NCBI GenBank assembly: GCA_022837185.1
Contig: JALHJD010000028.1
Coordinates: forward strand, 1 to 18,203
DNA length: 18,203 bases
From: Desulfobacteraceae bacterium
GTDB lineage: Bacteria > Desulfobacterota > Desulfobulbia > Desulfobulbales > Desulfobulbaceae
Reading direction: 5' to 3'
Position numbers and translations under genes: made by a program. This document shows, one piece after another, positions 6,458 to 14,957 of the stretch. A model generated the notes under the pieces. It was not told the DNA's origin. It saw only the letters and a list, made by a program, of their open reading frames with translations, and made no database searches. Each line of letters opens with the position of its first letter. Position 1 is the first letter of the stretch.

Positions 6458-9400
6458 ATGTGTGATTTTTTGCATTGGCATGAAAAGAAAGCAGTTGTTG
6501 TATTCCTTATCCTGTTTGTTGTGCTGTCCCATGGTTCGCTCAATGCCGCCGGCTGGTCCGGTGCCGGGAGCCTGGCGGTTGCCCGGTATGCTCACACTGC
6601 GACCCTGCTGCCCGACAGTCGGGTGCTGGTTGCGGGAGGAAACGGTGGTTCAGGACCTCTCCAGCACGCCGAACTGTATGATGCCGCATCCGATACCTGG
6701 TCGGCGACAGGCGGCCTCACCACGAACCGACAAGACCATACAGCGACCTTGCTGCCCAACGGCCGGGTACTGGTGGCAGGCGGGTACGGCAGTGGGAATT
6801 TTCTCAGCAGCGCGGAGTTGTACCATCCCGCCGCCGGTTCCTGGTCGGCGGCCCACTCTCTTGCTGCGCCCCGTCGGCATCATACGGCAACCCTGCTCAC
6901 CGATGGCCGTTTATTGATCGCCGGAGGGGAAGATGGAAATGCTCTCGCCGGCACCGAACTGTATGATCCCATCGCTGATGCCTGGTTTGAAGCAGGAAAT
7001 CTGAATACTGCCCGTTACAGCCATACGGCGACCCTACTGTCCGACGGCAGGGTGCTGGTCGCCGGGGGAAGAGATGGAAACGCCCTCGCCGGCGCCGAAC
7101 TGTACGATCCGGCCACAGGGAGCTGGTCGGCCATCGGGAACATGACAGCTGCCCGGCATGGACATACGGCGACCCTGCTGCCCGACGGCCGGGTGCTGGT
7201 CGCCGGGGGACGAAACGGAAGCACCCTCGCCGGCGCCGAGTTGTACGATCCGGCCACAGGGAGCTGGTCGGCGACCGGGAGTCTGAGCGCGGCCCGGCAC
7301 AGCCACACGGCGGCCCTGCTGCCCGACGGCCGGGTGCTGGTCGCGGGAGGTGCGGATGAAAGTTCCTTTGCGGAAACCGAGGTGTACGATCCGGTCACGG
7401 GAACTTGGGCTCCTGCCGGTACGCTTGGCGCCTCCAGAAAGAACGCCACTTCCACCCTGCTTGCCGACGGCCGGGTCCTGGTTGCCGGAGGAGTGGACGG
7501 CGAGCCCCTCAATGGAACGGAGTTGTATGAGACCGGGTGCGCCTGGTTCCTTTCCGATGCCCAAGCCCGAGGGAGATTTTACAATACCGCCACAAGGCTT
7601 GCCGACGGCAGGGTCCTGTTTGCCGGAGGGTATTACTTTGCCAATTTAACCAGTGTCGACCTTTATGATCCTGCCATTGACGCCTGGTCCGCCGCCGCCG
7701 ATCTCAACCTGGCCAGGCGGCATCACACGGCAACCCTGCTTGCTGACGGCCGGGTCCTGATTGCCGGGGGGTACGGTGAGGAAGCAGGTTTTTTTGCCGA
7801 CTGCGAAATGTATGATCCCGCCGCCGATGCCTGGTCCGCCGCCGGCAGCCTCAATGTTGCCAGGCGTCATCACACGGCAGCCCTGCTTGCCGACGGCCGG
7901 GTCCTGATTGCCGGAGGGTACAACAGCAGCGGCTCGCTCTCATCCGCGGAGCTGTACGACCCGGCCACCGGTGCCTGGTCTTCGGCCGGGAGCCTTGCCG
8001 AGGGCAGGTATTGGCATGAAATGATCCTGCTTGCCGACGGCCGGGTCCTGGTTGCGGGCGGCATGGGCAGCACAGGTCCGCTTTCCGGCGCTGAGCTCTT
8101 TGATCCGGCATCCAACACCTGGTCTGCCGCTGCCCCCCTCATGACTGCCCGGCATATCCATTCCGCCGCTCTGCTTGCCGACGGCCGCGTCCTGATCGCG
8201 GGAGGTTATGGGGATACGGGATATCTCACCAGCACGGAGTTGTACGATCCGGCGGCCGGCACCTGGTCCCCGGGCGCCGACCTGGTCATGACCAGGGAGT
8301 CCGCCACCGCCACGGCTCTTCTCGACGGCAGGATTCTGATTGCGGGATCCGGCTGGATCACTGGTTACACTTTCCCGCAGAACAGGGCGGAGTTGTACGA
8401 AAGCGGAGCCGGCTATGCAAATGGCTGGCGGCCCTCGATGGATGCCTTGCCGTCGCCGATTTCCCTTACGGCGGTCATTTCCCTGACCGGCTCCGGTTTC
8501 AGAGGGGCCGGCAACACCGAGGCTTCCTCGGGAGGAACAAACAGCTCGGCCGGCAATTTTCCTCTGATCCAGATCCGGAGCGGCGCGGGGGAACAGGCGC
8601 GCTGGCTTCAGCCGCGGTATTTCAACGCAACGGCATACACAGCCGAACCCCTGGTCGATTTTCCCGCCGGGCCTGCCAGGATAACCGTCTTTGTCAACGG
8701 CATCCCCAGTGCGGCCATACCGGTTGTCGTTGAAGATCCGGTCAATGAAAAGCAAAGGGCCACGGTAATGCTGGGCGGTCTGAACCAGACCTTTGACGGC
8801 ACGCCGAAAGGGGTGACGGCGACCACTTCTCCGACCGGGCTGTCGGTTGATCTTGTCTATAACGGCTCCCCGGCACCACCGGCCGAGGCGGGCATTTATC
8901 TGATTGAGGCAACCATCGTTGATCCTGTTTATCAGGGATCAGCCATGGGGATCATGACCATCGGCAAGGCGGCGGCTTCTCTTGTACTGGACGACCTCGA
9001 CCACATCTATGACGGAGCCGGCAAGCAGGCAGCGGTGACCACGAATCCACCCGGGCTGGCGGTGAACATGCAGTATAACGGTTCATCCACAATCCCGGTC
9101 GGTGCGGGCATCTATCTTGTCGAAGGCATGATCATGGATTCGAATTATCAGGGATCCGCCGCCGCCGTCATGATCATCGGCAAGGCCCCGGCCGCCGTCA
9201 CTCTGGACAACCTTGTTCACACCTTCAACGGTTTTGCCACGGCAGCCGCGGCCAGGACGACGCCTCCCGGCCTGACGGTTGACCTTTCCTATGACGGCTC
9301 CGGAATACCCCCTTCCGCACCGGGGACATATGTGGTTGTCGGCAATATCAATGATACGAACTATGCGGGAGCGGCGTTCGGCATCCTCACCATCGATCCC

Positions 9401-9982
9401 GGACTTCCCCTCTTGACAACCAGTGCCGCCTCCAGTGTTACTGCTGTTGCCGCCCTGTCCGGAGGACACGTGGCCTCGGACGGCGGTGTCCCGGTGATGG
9501 CAAGAGGCGTCTGCTGGAACCGAAAGGGGTTGCCCACCGTACTTGACGACTGTGTGGATGCAAGCCCTGGAACAGGAGCTTTCGTCAGCGTTTTGAACAG
9601 TCTCGAACCAGGGACACAATATTTTGCCCGGGCATATGCGACCAACAGTGTCGGGACCGCGTACGGCAACCAGGTTGCATTCAGCACGACGGCCGTCTGG
9701 TCATTGAGTATTGCACTGGGCGGCAGCGGCAGCGGCACGGTGACCAGTTACCCGTCCGGGATCGACTGCGGGTCGGGGTGCAAAGGATTCTACCAGGATG
9801 CAACCCTGGTGAGGTTGACCGCCATGCCGGCTGACAATTCCCGCTTCATCGGCTGGTCCGGGGATGCGGATTGCGAGGACGGGGTGGTAACATTGGTCGG
9901 TGATGTTTCCTGCACCGCGAACTTTTACAGGTTTCCCTGGCCCATGTTCCTGCCGGGCCTGACCAGTGCGCCCCTCAATTGA
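6458..9982 (+). CDS. Giant secreted kelch-repeat protein with galactose-oxidase-C-like, MBG, Fn3-like and InlB-B-like domains
   Basis: The product has 1174 residues. A signal peptide (1-31, cleavage predicted after LNAA) precedes 13 kelch units (about 32-650), each with a DGRVLVAGG-type turn and an AELYDPATGSW-type strand, with a period near 47 residues. This is enough for two beta-propellers. Residues about 652-766 (GSGFRGAG, FPLIQIRS) resemble the Ig-like domain that follows propellers in galactose-oxidase-type proteins. Three MBG-like repeats follow (about 767-981, each with an FDG/YDG, Y(N/D)G and Y(Q/A)G pattern). Next comes an Fn3-like domain (about 984-1078, ARGVCWNRKG and YFARAYATNSVGTAYGN), then an InlB-B-like domain with four cysteines (about 1081-1158, DCGSGCKG, FIGWSGDADC). 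It is probably extracellular and adhesive or carbohydrate-interacting; no enzyme residues are recognised. The ATG at 6458 has AGGAG 11 bases upstream. It ends 20 bp from a convergent gene. Confidence 0.92.
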   Translation: MCDFLHWHEKKAVVVFLILFVVLSHGSLNAAGWSGAGSLAVARYAHTATLLPDSRVLVAGGNGGSGPLQHAELYDAASDTWSATGGLTTNRQDHTATLLPNGRVLVAGGYGSGNFLSSAELYHPAAGSWSAAHSLAAPRRHHTATLLTDGRLLIAGGEDGNALAGTELYDPIADAWFEAGNLNTARYSHTATLLSDGRVLVAGGRDGNALAGAELYDPATGSWSAIGNMTAARHGHTATLLPDGRVLVAGGRNGSTLAGAELYDPATGSWSATGSLSAARHSHTAALLPDGRVLVAGGADESSFAETEVYDPVTGTWAPAGTLGASRKNATSTLLADGRVLVAGGVDGEPLNGTELYETGCAWFLSDAQARGRFYNTATRLADGRVLFAGGYYFANLTSVDLYDPAIDAWSAAADLNLARRHHTATLLADGRVLIAGGYGEEAGFFADCEMYDPAADAWSAAGSLNVARRHHTAALLADGRVLIAGGYNSSGSLSSAELYDPATGAWSSAGSLAEGRYWHEMILLADGRVLVAGGMGSTGPLSGAELFDPASNTWSAAAPLMTARHIHSAALLADGRVLIAGGYGDTGYLTSTELYDPAAGTWSPGADLVMTRESATATALLDGRILIAGSGWITGYTFPQNRAELYESGAGYANGWRPSMDALPSPISLTAVISLTGSGFRGAGNTEASSGGTNSSAGNFPLIQIRSGAGEQARWLQPRYFNATAYTAEPLVDFPAGPARITVFVNGIPSAAIPVVVEDPVNEKQRATVMLGGLNQTFDGTPKGVTATTSPTGLSVDLVYNGSPAPPAEAGIYLIEATIVDPVYQGSAMGIMTIGKAAASLVLDDLDHIYDGAGKQAAVTTNPPGLAVNMQYNGSSTIPVGAGIYLVEGMIMDSNYQGSAAAVMIIGKAPAAVTLDNLVHTFNGFATAAAARTTPPGLTVDLSYDGSGIPPSAPGTYVVVGNINDTNYAGAAFGILTIDPGLPLLTTSAASSVTAVAALSGGHVASDGGVPVMARGVCWNRKGLPTVLDDCVDASPGTGAFVSVLNSLEPGTQYFARAYATNSVGTAYGNQVAFSTTAVWSLSIALGGSGSGTVTSYPSGIDCGSGCKGFYQDATLVRLTAMPADNSRFIGWSGDADCEDGVVTLVGDVSCTANFYRFPWPMFLPGLTSAPLN
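7020..7360 (+). repeat. Near-identical 141-bp kelch DNA repeats
   Basis: The CCGACGG...GTGCTGGTCGC blade segment begins at 7041, 7182 and 7323, exactly 141 bp (47 codons) apart. Stretches such as the bases coding LAGAELYDPATGSWSA are almost identical at DNA level between adjacent blades, which points to recent duplication or gene conversion within the gene. Confidence 0.75.
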
Positions 9983-10002
9983 ACCGCGGGGCGGGGGCAC
10001 GC

Positions 10003-10587
10003 TTACTGAGCCATGGGACTGTACTCGTTTGCGTAGTCCATGTTGTTGAGTATTCCCGGGTCCTCGACCCCCAGCCGCACGACCCTGTCACGGTGGGTGC
10101 TGAGAAGCCTCTCCGGGGGGTCAGGAGTTGAGTCCGGTCCGAACAGAGAGACGGGAAAAAGGACGGGGAAGCCATCCCGGCCGTGATAGGTCGGCATCAG
10201 TATGCGGTCCGGTCTGTACAGGTGGACGTTTGCCAGCAGTGCGTAGGTGGGTGATAAAACAAACGGCTGGTCGAGCGCGGCTATCACTATCCCTGTGATG
10301 CCGGCCGGCAGGGCGGCAATGCCCGCGCGAACGGATCCGTTTTCCTGACCGTCCTTCCGGGTTGGACTGACGGTGACGGTCGACACCGGGAGATCCTTCG
10401 GCATGGACACAGGGGAAGACTCGTCGTGCCCGACCACCACGACCATCTCAGTGATGCCGGCGGCCTGGATTCGTCTGACGCAGAGATCCAAAGCAAGTTC
10501 GTCCTCGATGGGAGGCAAATGGTGCCCATTTCCCTTCCCGCGGGATGAGGCGGCCGCGAGCAGAACCAATCCGGTTTTTTTTTCCAT
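10003..10587 (-). CDS. MobA/MocA-like nucleotidyltransferase homologue with degenerate signature
   Basis: The product has 194 residues. Its layout fits the NTP_transf_3 family (MobA, MocA, CTP- or GTP-dependent molybdopterin cytidylyl/guanylyltransferases). It shows an N-terminal strand LVLLAA, then VVVVGHD, NGSVRAGIAAL, an ALDQPFV motif where the metal-binding LGDxP lies, DGFPVLFP and a C-terminal EDPGILNNMDYANEY (family: DxGxxxDIDTPEDL). The canonical LAAGxSxRxGxxK nucleotide loop is replaced by LAAASSRGKGNGHHLPP, which lacks the glycine and the clear lysine. It may bind no nucleotide or a different one, so a cofactor role should not be assumed. The ATG at 10587 has AAGGGGGAACG 4 bases upstream. 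A run of nine As spans codons 2-5. It stands alone, convergent with the kelch gene. Confidence 0.68.
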   Translation of the reverse strand: MEKKTGLVLLAAASSRGKGNGHHLPPIEDELALDLCVRRIQAAGITEMVVVVGHDESSPVSMPKDLPVSTVTVSPTRKDGQENGSVRAGIAALPAGITGIVIAALDQPFVLSPTYALLANVHLYRPDRILMPTYHGRDGFPVLFPVSLFGPDSTPDPPERLLSTHRDRVVRLGVEDPGILNNMDYANEYSPMAQ

Positions 10588-10856
10588 TTTCGTTCCCCCT
10601 TTTTGCCTTCAGGATGATTTTTGATTTTGATTTTGCGGGAGAAACAGCAAAATATGTGCCATGAGCGGCAATACTTCCGGGGGGTATCCTTCCAGTAATA
10701 GAGTTTATTCTCGTCGCACGAAGAAGTATCTGACATGATGGGCAAAACCCGGGAGTTCCACCGTTGGGTTTTTCTTGGGGGAAAACAGGCAGGGGGGCCG
10801 CGCGGCATAATGCGGATCGCCGGTCCTGAAACGGGGCTCGTCATCCATCCGGGATC

Positions 10857-10873
10857 GTCCGATTTTATCGGAC
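10857..10873. repeat. Perfect 7-bp inverted repeat, 3-base loop
   Basis: GTCCGAT (10857-10863) and ATCGGAC (10867-10873) flank TTT. It stands alone in non-coding DNA about 105 bp upstream of the promoter at 10977. It could be an operator or a small hairpin; there is no T-tract for a terminator. Confidence 0.5.
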
Positions 10874-10976
10874 AAATCCGGCATTTCAGGATACATATAT
10901 TAAGCGGGAAGGAAATCCGGAAAGGGGCGGTTCGATTTTCCCGGATGGATGCGTCCCTGCGCCGGCCTTATCCTGA

Positions 10977-11005
10977 TTGCTTTCAGTTTTATGAAATGCT
11001 ATAAA
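10977..11005 (+). promoter_or_regulatory. Probable promoter of the small exported membrane protein
   Basis: TTGCTT (10977-10982) and TATAAA (11000-11005) are 17 bases apart, giving a leader of roughly 80 nt. Confidence 0.45.
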
Positions 11006-11023
11006 GCAACAATGCGGAAGGCA

Positions 11024-11044
11024 GTGCCGGTATTTGGCACCGGC
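11024..11044 (+). promoter_or_regulatory. Mutually exclusive hairpins in 5' leader
   Basis: GTGCC (11024-11028) can pair with GGCAC (11036-11040), or GCCGGT (11026-11031) can pair with ACCGGC (11039-11044). The two stems share bases and cannot form together. It lies about 50 bases before the ATG at 11092. Confidence 0.3.
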
Positions 11045-11091
11045 CGATACATTTTGAGAACATCAGTGGTCACCTTGGAAATGAGAAGTTT

Positions 11092-11415
11092 ATGCCGCGT
11101 TATTGCAAAACAGTTGTTGTCTGCCTGATTGTCCTGGTGCTGACAATGGGCCCCTTGTCCGGCTTCTCCGCAGAGGTTGACGAAGGGGAACAGGATCGTT
11201 TTGCCGGCCCCGCACCGGACCCGGGAATGATCCTCGTCGACCTTGTTGCCGTACGGCCGCTGGGTGTTGTGGCCACACTTGCCGGTTCGGTTGTATTCAT
11301 CGTCGCAGTCCCTTTTGCGGCTTTGGGGGGCAACACCGATGAGGTCTGGGAGAGTCTGGTGGTGGATCCGGCCGAATTTACCTTCAACCGGCCCTTGGGC
11401 AGGTTCGAAGACTAA
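11092..11415 (+). CDS. Small exported membrane protein of unknown function
   Basis: The product has 107 residues. A signal peptide (1-27, ending SGFSA) is followed by an acidic segment, then one hydrophobic helix (about 52-78, VDLVAVRPLGVVATLAGSVV) and a C-terminal DEVWESLVVDPAEFTFNRPLG. The VRPLG, GGNxDE and FTFNRPLG blocks look conserved; I recall short unnamed envelope proteins in proteobacteria with the same ending, but know of no function. Export and membrane attachment are predictions. The ATG at 11092 has only a modest GAGAAG upstream, and an ATG at 11081 is in another frame. It is transcribed alone and converges with tesA, whose stop is 25 bases away. Confidence 0.7.
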   Translation: MPRYCKTVVVCLIVLVLTMGPLSGFSAEVDEGEQDRFAGPAPDPGMILVDLVAVRPLGVVATLAGSVVFIVAVPFAALGGNTDEVWESLVVDPAEFTFNRPLGRFED

Positions 11416-11423
11416 CCGCGGCG

Positions 11424-11458
11424 GCGGGGCGTGAACAGCTCAGTTTGACTTGCCCCGC
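11424..11458. terminator. Possible terminator between convergent genes
   Basis: GCGGGGC (11424-11430) and GCCCCGC (11452-11458) can pair across the gap between the stop at 11415 and the tesA stop at 11440. The right arm overlaps the last codons of tesA. No T-tract is seen. Confidence 0.25.
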
Positions 11459-12144
11459 GCGGTGATGGCCTGAAGGACGTAAGGATAGATCGTTTCGGCG
11501 ATTATCTTGTGGCCGTCCTCGTTGGGGTGGATGGTGTCGGACTGGTTGAGCGCGGGCTCGCCGGCCACACCCTGGAGCAGGAAGGGAATGAAAATGACGC
11601 CCTGCTCCCCGGCGACGGCAGGGTAAATTTCCGCGAATTCCCTGGTATAATCCGGGCCGAGATTCTGAACCATCTGCATGCCGGCCAGCACCACGGTAAT
11701 ATCGGCTTCCTTCAACTGCTGCACCGCCCGGCCGATGTTCTCCTTGATGACCGAGGGGGGGATGCCCCGCAAACCGTCGTTGGCGCCGGTCTCAAGGATG
11801 ACGACATCCGGCTGCTGCGCCGCGATCCATTTGATCCGGCCCAGCGCTCCGCTGCTGGTTTCACCGCTGATGCCGGCATTGACCACCTGCCAGTTATAGC
11901 CTTCACCCTCAAGTTTTCGGGCCAGGAGGGCGGGCCAGGCATCCTCCTCGGCAATTCCCAGGCCGGCGGTCAGACTGTCACCGACGGCGATGATGGTTCC
12001 CTGGTATTCCGGCTCCGGTTCGGACCTGCCGGGGGGGCCGCCACCTTCCTGCCGATCGCACCCCGGCAGCAGCAGACAAAACAGCAGAACAAATGCGGGC
12101 AGCATCCTGCCGCGGCTTCCGGTGATGGATGAGATATCTATCAT
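11440..12144 (-). CDS. tesA: TesA-type SGNH hydrolase (arylesterase/acyl-CoA thioesterase/lysophospholipase), predicted lipoprotein
   Basis: The product has 234 residues. It shows all SGNH hydrolase blocks: GDSLTAG with the nucleophile S57, the oxyanion glycine in NAGISGET, the oxyanion asparagine in GANDGLRG, and the catalytic Asp and His in DTIHPNEDGH. In E. coli TesA is a periplasmic thioesterase/protease I/lysophospholipase L1. Here the N-terminus carries a lipobox LPGC (C29) and a polar Gly/Pro/Glu linker, so the enzyme is probably lipid-anchored rather than soluble. The ATG at 12144 keeps the two arginines before the hydrophobic core; an internal ATG at residue 14 would remove them. It lies downstream of ybbA-ybbP on the same strand, about 300 bp beyond ybbP, whereas E. 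coli tesA is divergent from ybbAP. Confidence 0.88.
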   Translation of the reverse strand: MIDISSITGSRGRMLPAFVLLFCLLLPGCDRQEGGGPPGRSEPEPEYQGTIIAVGDSLTAGLGIAEEDAWPALLARKLEGEGYNWQVVNAGISGETSSGALGRIKWIAAQQPDVVILETGANDGLRGIPPSVIKENIGRAVQQLKEADITVVLAGMQMVQNLGPDYTREFAEIYPAVAGEQGVIFIPFLLQGVAGEPALNQSDTIHPNEDGHKIIAETIYPYVLQAITARGKSN

Positions 12145-12443
12145 ATCCGCAGTTCCTCTTTATTTCCTGTCATGGATCAGATGGGGTGACTGAAAACCTT
12201 AAACGTCTGCCCGCAGCTTTTAGTCGAAGTCCGCGAACTCAGCCCAACCTTGCGGTATCTCCCGCCGCAGAAGGGCGTTCCCCTCATCCGCCCCTGCGGG
12301 GCACCTTCTCCCCCAGGGAGAAGGGTGTTTAAATTCCCTCTCCAGGGAGAGAGGGTGGCCGGAGGCCGGGTGAGGGTTTTTTCAAACCCGACAGCGAAGC
12401 GGCAAACTCACTGGCTTCTGTCTTCTGATATCCAGGCGGGCGG
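12145..12443. other. ybbP-tesA intergenic region carrying repeat element
   Basis: Non-coding. About one third is the second cloverleaf element (12281-12376), followed by GGCAAACTCACTGG (12401-12414) and TGTCTTCTG (12419-12427), both with counterparts beside copy 1. The repeat material reaches to within 20 bp of the ybbP stop. Confidence 0.6.
12281..12376. repeat. Cloverleaf-like palindromic intergenic element, copy 2
   Basis: This 96-bp copy looks the more intact. The outer arms CCCTCATCCG (12281-12290) and CGGGTGAGGG (12367-12376) pair with one T-G wobble. Inside are GCCCC-TGC-GGGGC (12290-12302), CTTCTCCC/GGGAGAAG around CCA (about 12302-12327), CCCTCTCC/AGAGAGGG (12336-12355) and GGCC-GGA-GGCC (12357-12367). 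Six Ts follow the outer arm on the plus strand. Compared with 5767-5891 it lacks about 25 bases in the second hairpin and differs in hairpin loops while keeping stems. Confidence 0.75.
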
Positions 12444-14957
12444 TCACTCCGACTCTTCATCCCGCAGAAAACCCATCGGTTTCTGCCGCAGGATTGATAT
12501 CGAGGAGCCCAGGCCGACGCCGGTAACCAGCAGGAGGGTTGCCGCCGCCATGCCGGCCGTGGCGCCGATGAGGGGACGGTAGGGAATGTCCAGTACACGG
12601 GTGCAGACAATCCAGCTTCCGGCATGGGAAACCAGGCTGGCGGCAACGGCGCAGAAAAGGCCGAGCGCCAGGTTTTCAAAGGTGAAGACCCGCAGGACGA
12701 AGGCCGGCCTGGCGCCGAGAATCTTGAAATAGACAGCTTCCCGGATCCTTGCCAGGCGGGTGGCGAAGATCGAACTGATGATAATCAGCACCCCGGCAAG
12801 AATGGAGAATGCGGTGAAAAACTGGACGATGACGGACATCTTCTGCATGATCCGGGCCAGGACCTCGATGGTGCTGCCGACATCGATCACACTTATGTTG
12901 GGCAGCTGTTCACCCAGCGCATTCTGCACCTCGATCAGCCGGTCCCGGTCCATCCGGGCGGCACTGAAAATGGTTTGCGGGGCCTCGCGGAGCACCTCTT
13001 CCTGGAAGACGAAATAAAAAAAAGGCCGCACCCCGGATTCGGTCCTGGTCCGAATGCTGGTGATCCGTGCTTTCAGAGGGATGCCCTGGACGGAGAATTC
13101 GAGCAGGTCGCCGATCCGCATATCCCCCATGTCCGCCACAGTATCCAGCACCGATACCGGCACCTCCCCCCGGCCGACCGCTACCCGGCCTCCGGCGTCG
13201 AAGAGCGAGTCCCCGGCCAGCATCTGCTCGTCTTCCAGCAGGTAATCCCTGTAGGTCAGGTTGAATTCCCGGGCGAGGTTGTCCCGCCTTTTTTGCCGTT
13301 CTCTTTCCCGGTTGATTGGCATGTTGTTGATGGTGGCGAGCCGGGCCCGGATGATCGGATAATAGTCGGCCTGCAGGTCCAGGATTTCGCTGAACGCCTC
13401 TTTCTGGTCAGTCTGGATGTCGAGGAAATAGGCGTTGGGCAGGTCCGGCGGGAAGGAGTCGATAAAGGTCGCCCGCAGGTTGTAATTGATGAGGTATATC
13501 GCAAAAATGACCGCCAGCGACGCGCTGAGGGTGACGAGAATGGCCCGGGTGGCGTTGTTGGGCCGGAAGAGGCCGCGGAAGGCCTGCCGCACAGCCAGGG
13601 AGCGGGGAGACTTCCTGCGCAGGAAGATGATGAATCCCTGCGCGGCGGCAACGTTGAAGCCGATCAGCATACCGATTCCCAGCAGGAAATAGAGTCCGAT
13701 TCGCACGTCCTCCAACTGCCAGATGACCAGGCCGGCGAAAAAGAGGACAATGAGGGCGAGCGCGCCGTAATGGGCCAAGCCTTTTGCCGCCGGTCCCAGG
13801 TCCTTCCTGAACAGGAAGGCGGGCTTCAGGTTTTTGACCCGGTTGAGGGGCAGGGAGGAGAACAGGCAGACCACAATGGTGCCCAGTACGAGACCTTCCG
13901 CAACCGCATCCCAGGCGATGGTCAACCTGATGCCGGCGGGCAGGATGCCGGCAAACAGGGCGGGAAAGGAGAGCTGCAGGAGGTGGCTCAGGACCAGGCC
14001 CAGAATGATCCCGGCGGCGCCGAGCATGAGGATCATGAACAGAAAATGGGCCAGGATGAAGCGGCTGGTTGCTCCAAGGGACTTCATGATCGCGATGGTG
14101 TAGGTGTTTTCGCGCAGCAGGGCCTGCAGCGAGGTCTGGATGCCGATGCCGGCAAGCAGCAGGGTGAAGATGCCGATCAGGTTGAGGAAGAAGAGGAAAT
14201 TTTCAAAAAATCTTTTGACCCTGGAATCGGCGGTGCGGAAGGTCCTGACATTTTCCTGGCCCTCGACCGCCGCGGCCTCGAGTTCGCCGGCCAGCCGGTC
14301 AATCAGGGCGGGATCGGGCACCTGCAGGAGCCAGTCATACTGAACGCGGCTCCCTTTCCGGATCAGGTCCAGCTTTTCCAGATCGGCGGCGGCAACGAAA
14401 ATCCTCGGTCCAAAGGAGAAAAAGGAGACCGGCCGGTCCGGCTCTTCCAGCACCACGTCGGCGATGGTCAGCGTGGCCGAGCCGATCTGCAGCGCATCGC
14501 CGGTGTCCGCCCCCAGCCGTTCCAGCAGACTCCGCTCGACGACGATGGCCCCCGGAGTCAGCACTTCCCGGAACTGGCGGCCGGAGGCCAGTTTAACCGT
14601 GCCGTAAAAGGGGTAATCCGGTTCAACGATTTTTATGTCGCTGAGGATGGACGCATCCCGGGCCGGGTTCCTGGCCATACTGTAGAACTTGTTGATCATG
14701 GCGCTGCGGAGTATGCCCCGTTCCTCGTAGGAATTGACCGCCCGCGCCAGCGGCTCGGAAAAGGGGTAATGGGAATGGATGATGATGTCGGCCGCGTGCA
14801 GCTGCCTGGCGTCCTTGAGCATGGAGCTGCGCACACTGCTGCTGAAGCCGCCCAAAGAGGTCAGAATGAGCAGGGACAGGGCGACACAGAGGACAAAGAT
14901 GATCCCCTGTTTGCGGGAAGTGTCGATCTGCCTGAGGATGAAGCGGAAATGGGGCAT
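12444..14957 (-). CDS. ybbP: YbbP-type ABC transporter permease (FtsX/MacB family)
   Basis: The product has 837 residues, close to E. coli YbbP (about 800). An N-terminal helix (about 18-40) is followed by a large periplasmic domain, a first FtsX core (about 250-385) with three helices, two central helices (about 400-460), a junction helix near 478-500, a second periplasmic domain (about 510-710) and a second FtsX core (about 715-830). This duplicated layout is typical of YbbP permeases. Such type VII systems do not import solutes; they transduce force from the cytoplasmic ATPase to periplasmic partners, and the YbbAP-TesA complex has been linked to extraction and hydrolysis of hydrophobic compounds. 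The ATG at 14957 directly follows the ybbA stop (TAAATG), so translation is probably coupled. A very long antisense frame on the plus strand is a composition shadow. Confidence 0.9.
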   Translation of the reverse strand: MPHFRFILRQIDTSRKQGIIFVLCVALSLLILTSLGGFSSSVRSSMLKDARQLHAADIIIHSHYPFSEPLARAVNSYEERGILRSAMINKFYSMARNPARDASILSDIKIVEPDYPFYGTVKLASGRQFREVLTPGAIVVERSLLERLGADTGDALQIGSATLTIADVVLEEPDRPVSFFSFGPRIFVAAADLEKLDLIRKGSRVQYDWLLQVPDPALIDRLAGELEAAAVEGQENVRTFRTADSRVKRFFENFLFFLNLIGIFTLLLAGIGIQTSLQALLRENTYTIAIMKSLGATSRFILAHFLFMILMLGAAGIILGLVLSHLLQLSFPALFAGILPAGIRLTIAWDAVAEGLVLGTIVVCLFSSLPLNRVKNLKPAFLFRKDLGPAAKGLAHYGALALIVLFFAGLVIWQLEDVRIGLYFLLGIGMLIGFNVAAAQGFIIFLRRKSPRSLAVRQAFRGLFRPNNATRAILVTLSASLAVIFAIYLINYNLRATFIDSFPPDLPNAYFLDIQTDQKEAFSEILDLQADYYPIIRARLATINNMPINRERERQKRRDNLAREFNLTYRDYLLEDEQMLAGDSLFDAGGRVAVGRGEVPVSVLDTVADMGDMRIGDLLEFSVQGIPLKARITSIRTRTESGVRPFFYFVFQEEVLREAPQTIFSAARMDRDRLIEVQNALGEQLPNISVIDVGSTIEVLARIMQKMSVIVQFFTAFSILAGVLIIISSIFATRLARIREAVYFKILGARPAFVLRVFTFENLALGLFCAVAASLVSHAGSWIVCTRVLDIPYRPLIGATAGMAAATLLLVTGVGLGSSISILRQKPMGFLRDEESE

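Larger units (their letters stand above)
10588..11091. other. Intergenic region between divergent genes
   Basis: No supported gene is present; an 89-codon frame at 10735-11004 has neither a ribosome site nor a recognisable product. The region holds a GATTTT tandem tract (10616-10635), a perfect hairpin GTCCGAT-TTT-ATCGGAC (10857-10873), a promoter at 10977-11005 and a structured leader at 11024-11044. Confidence 0.5.
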
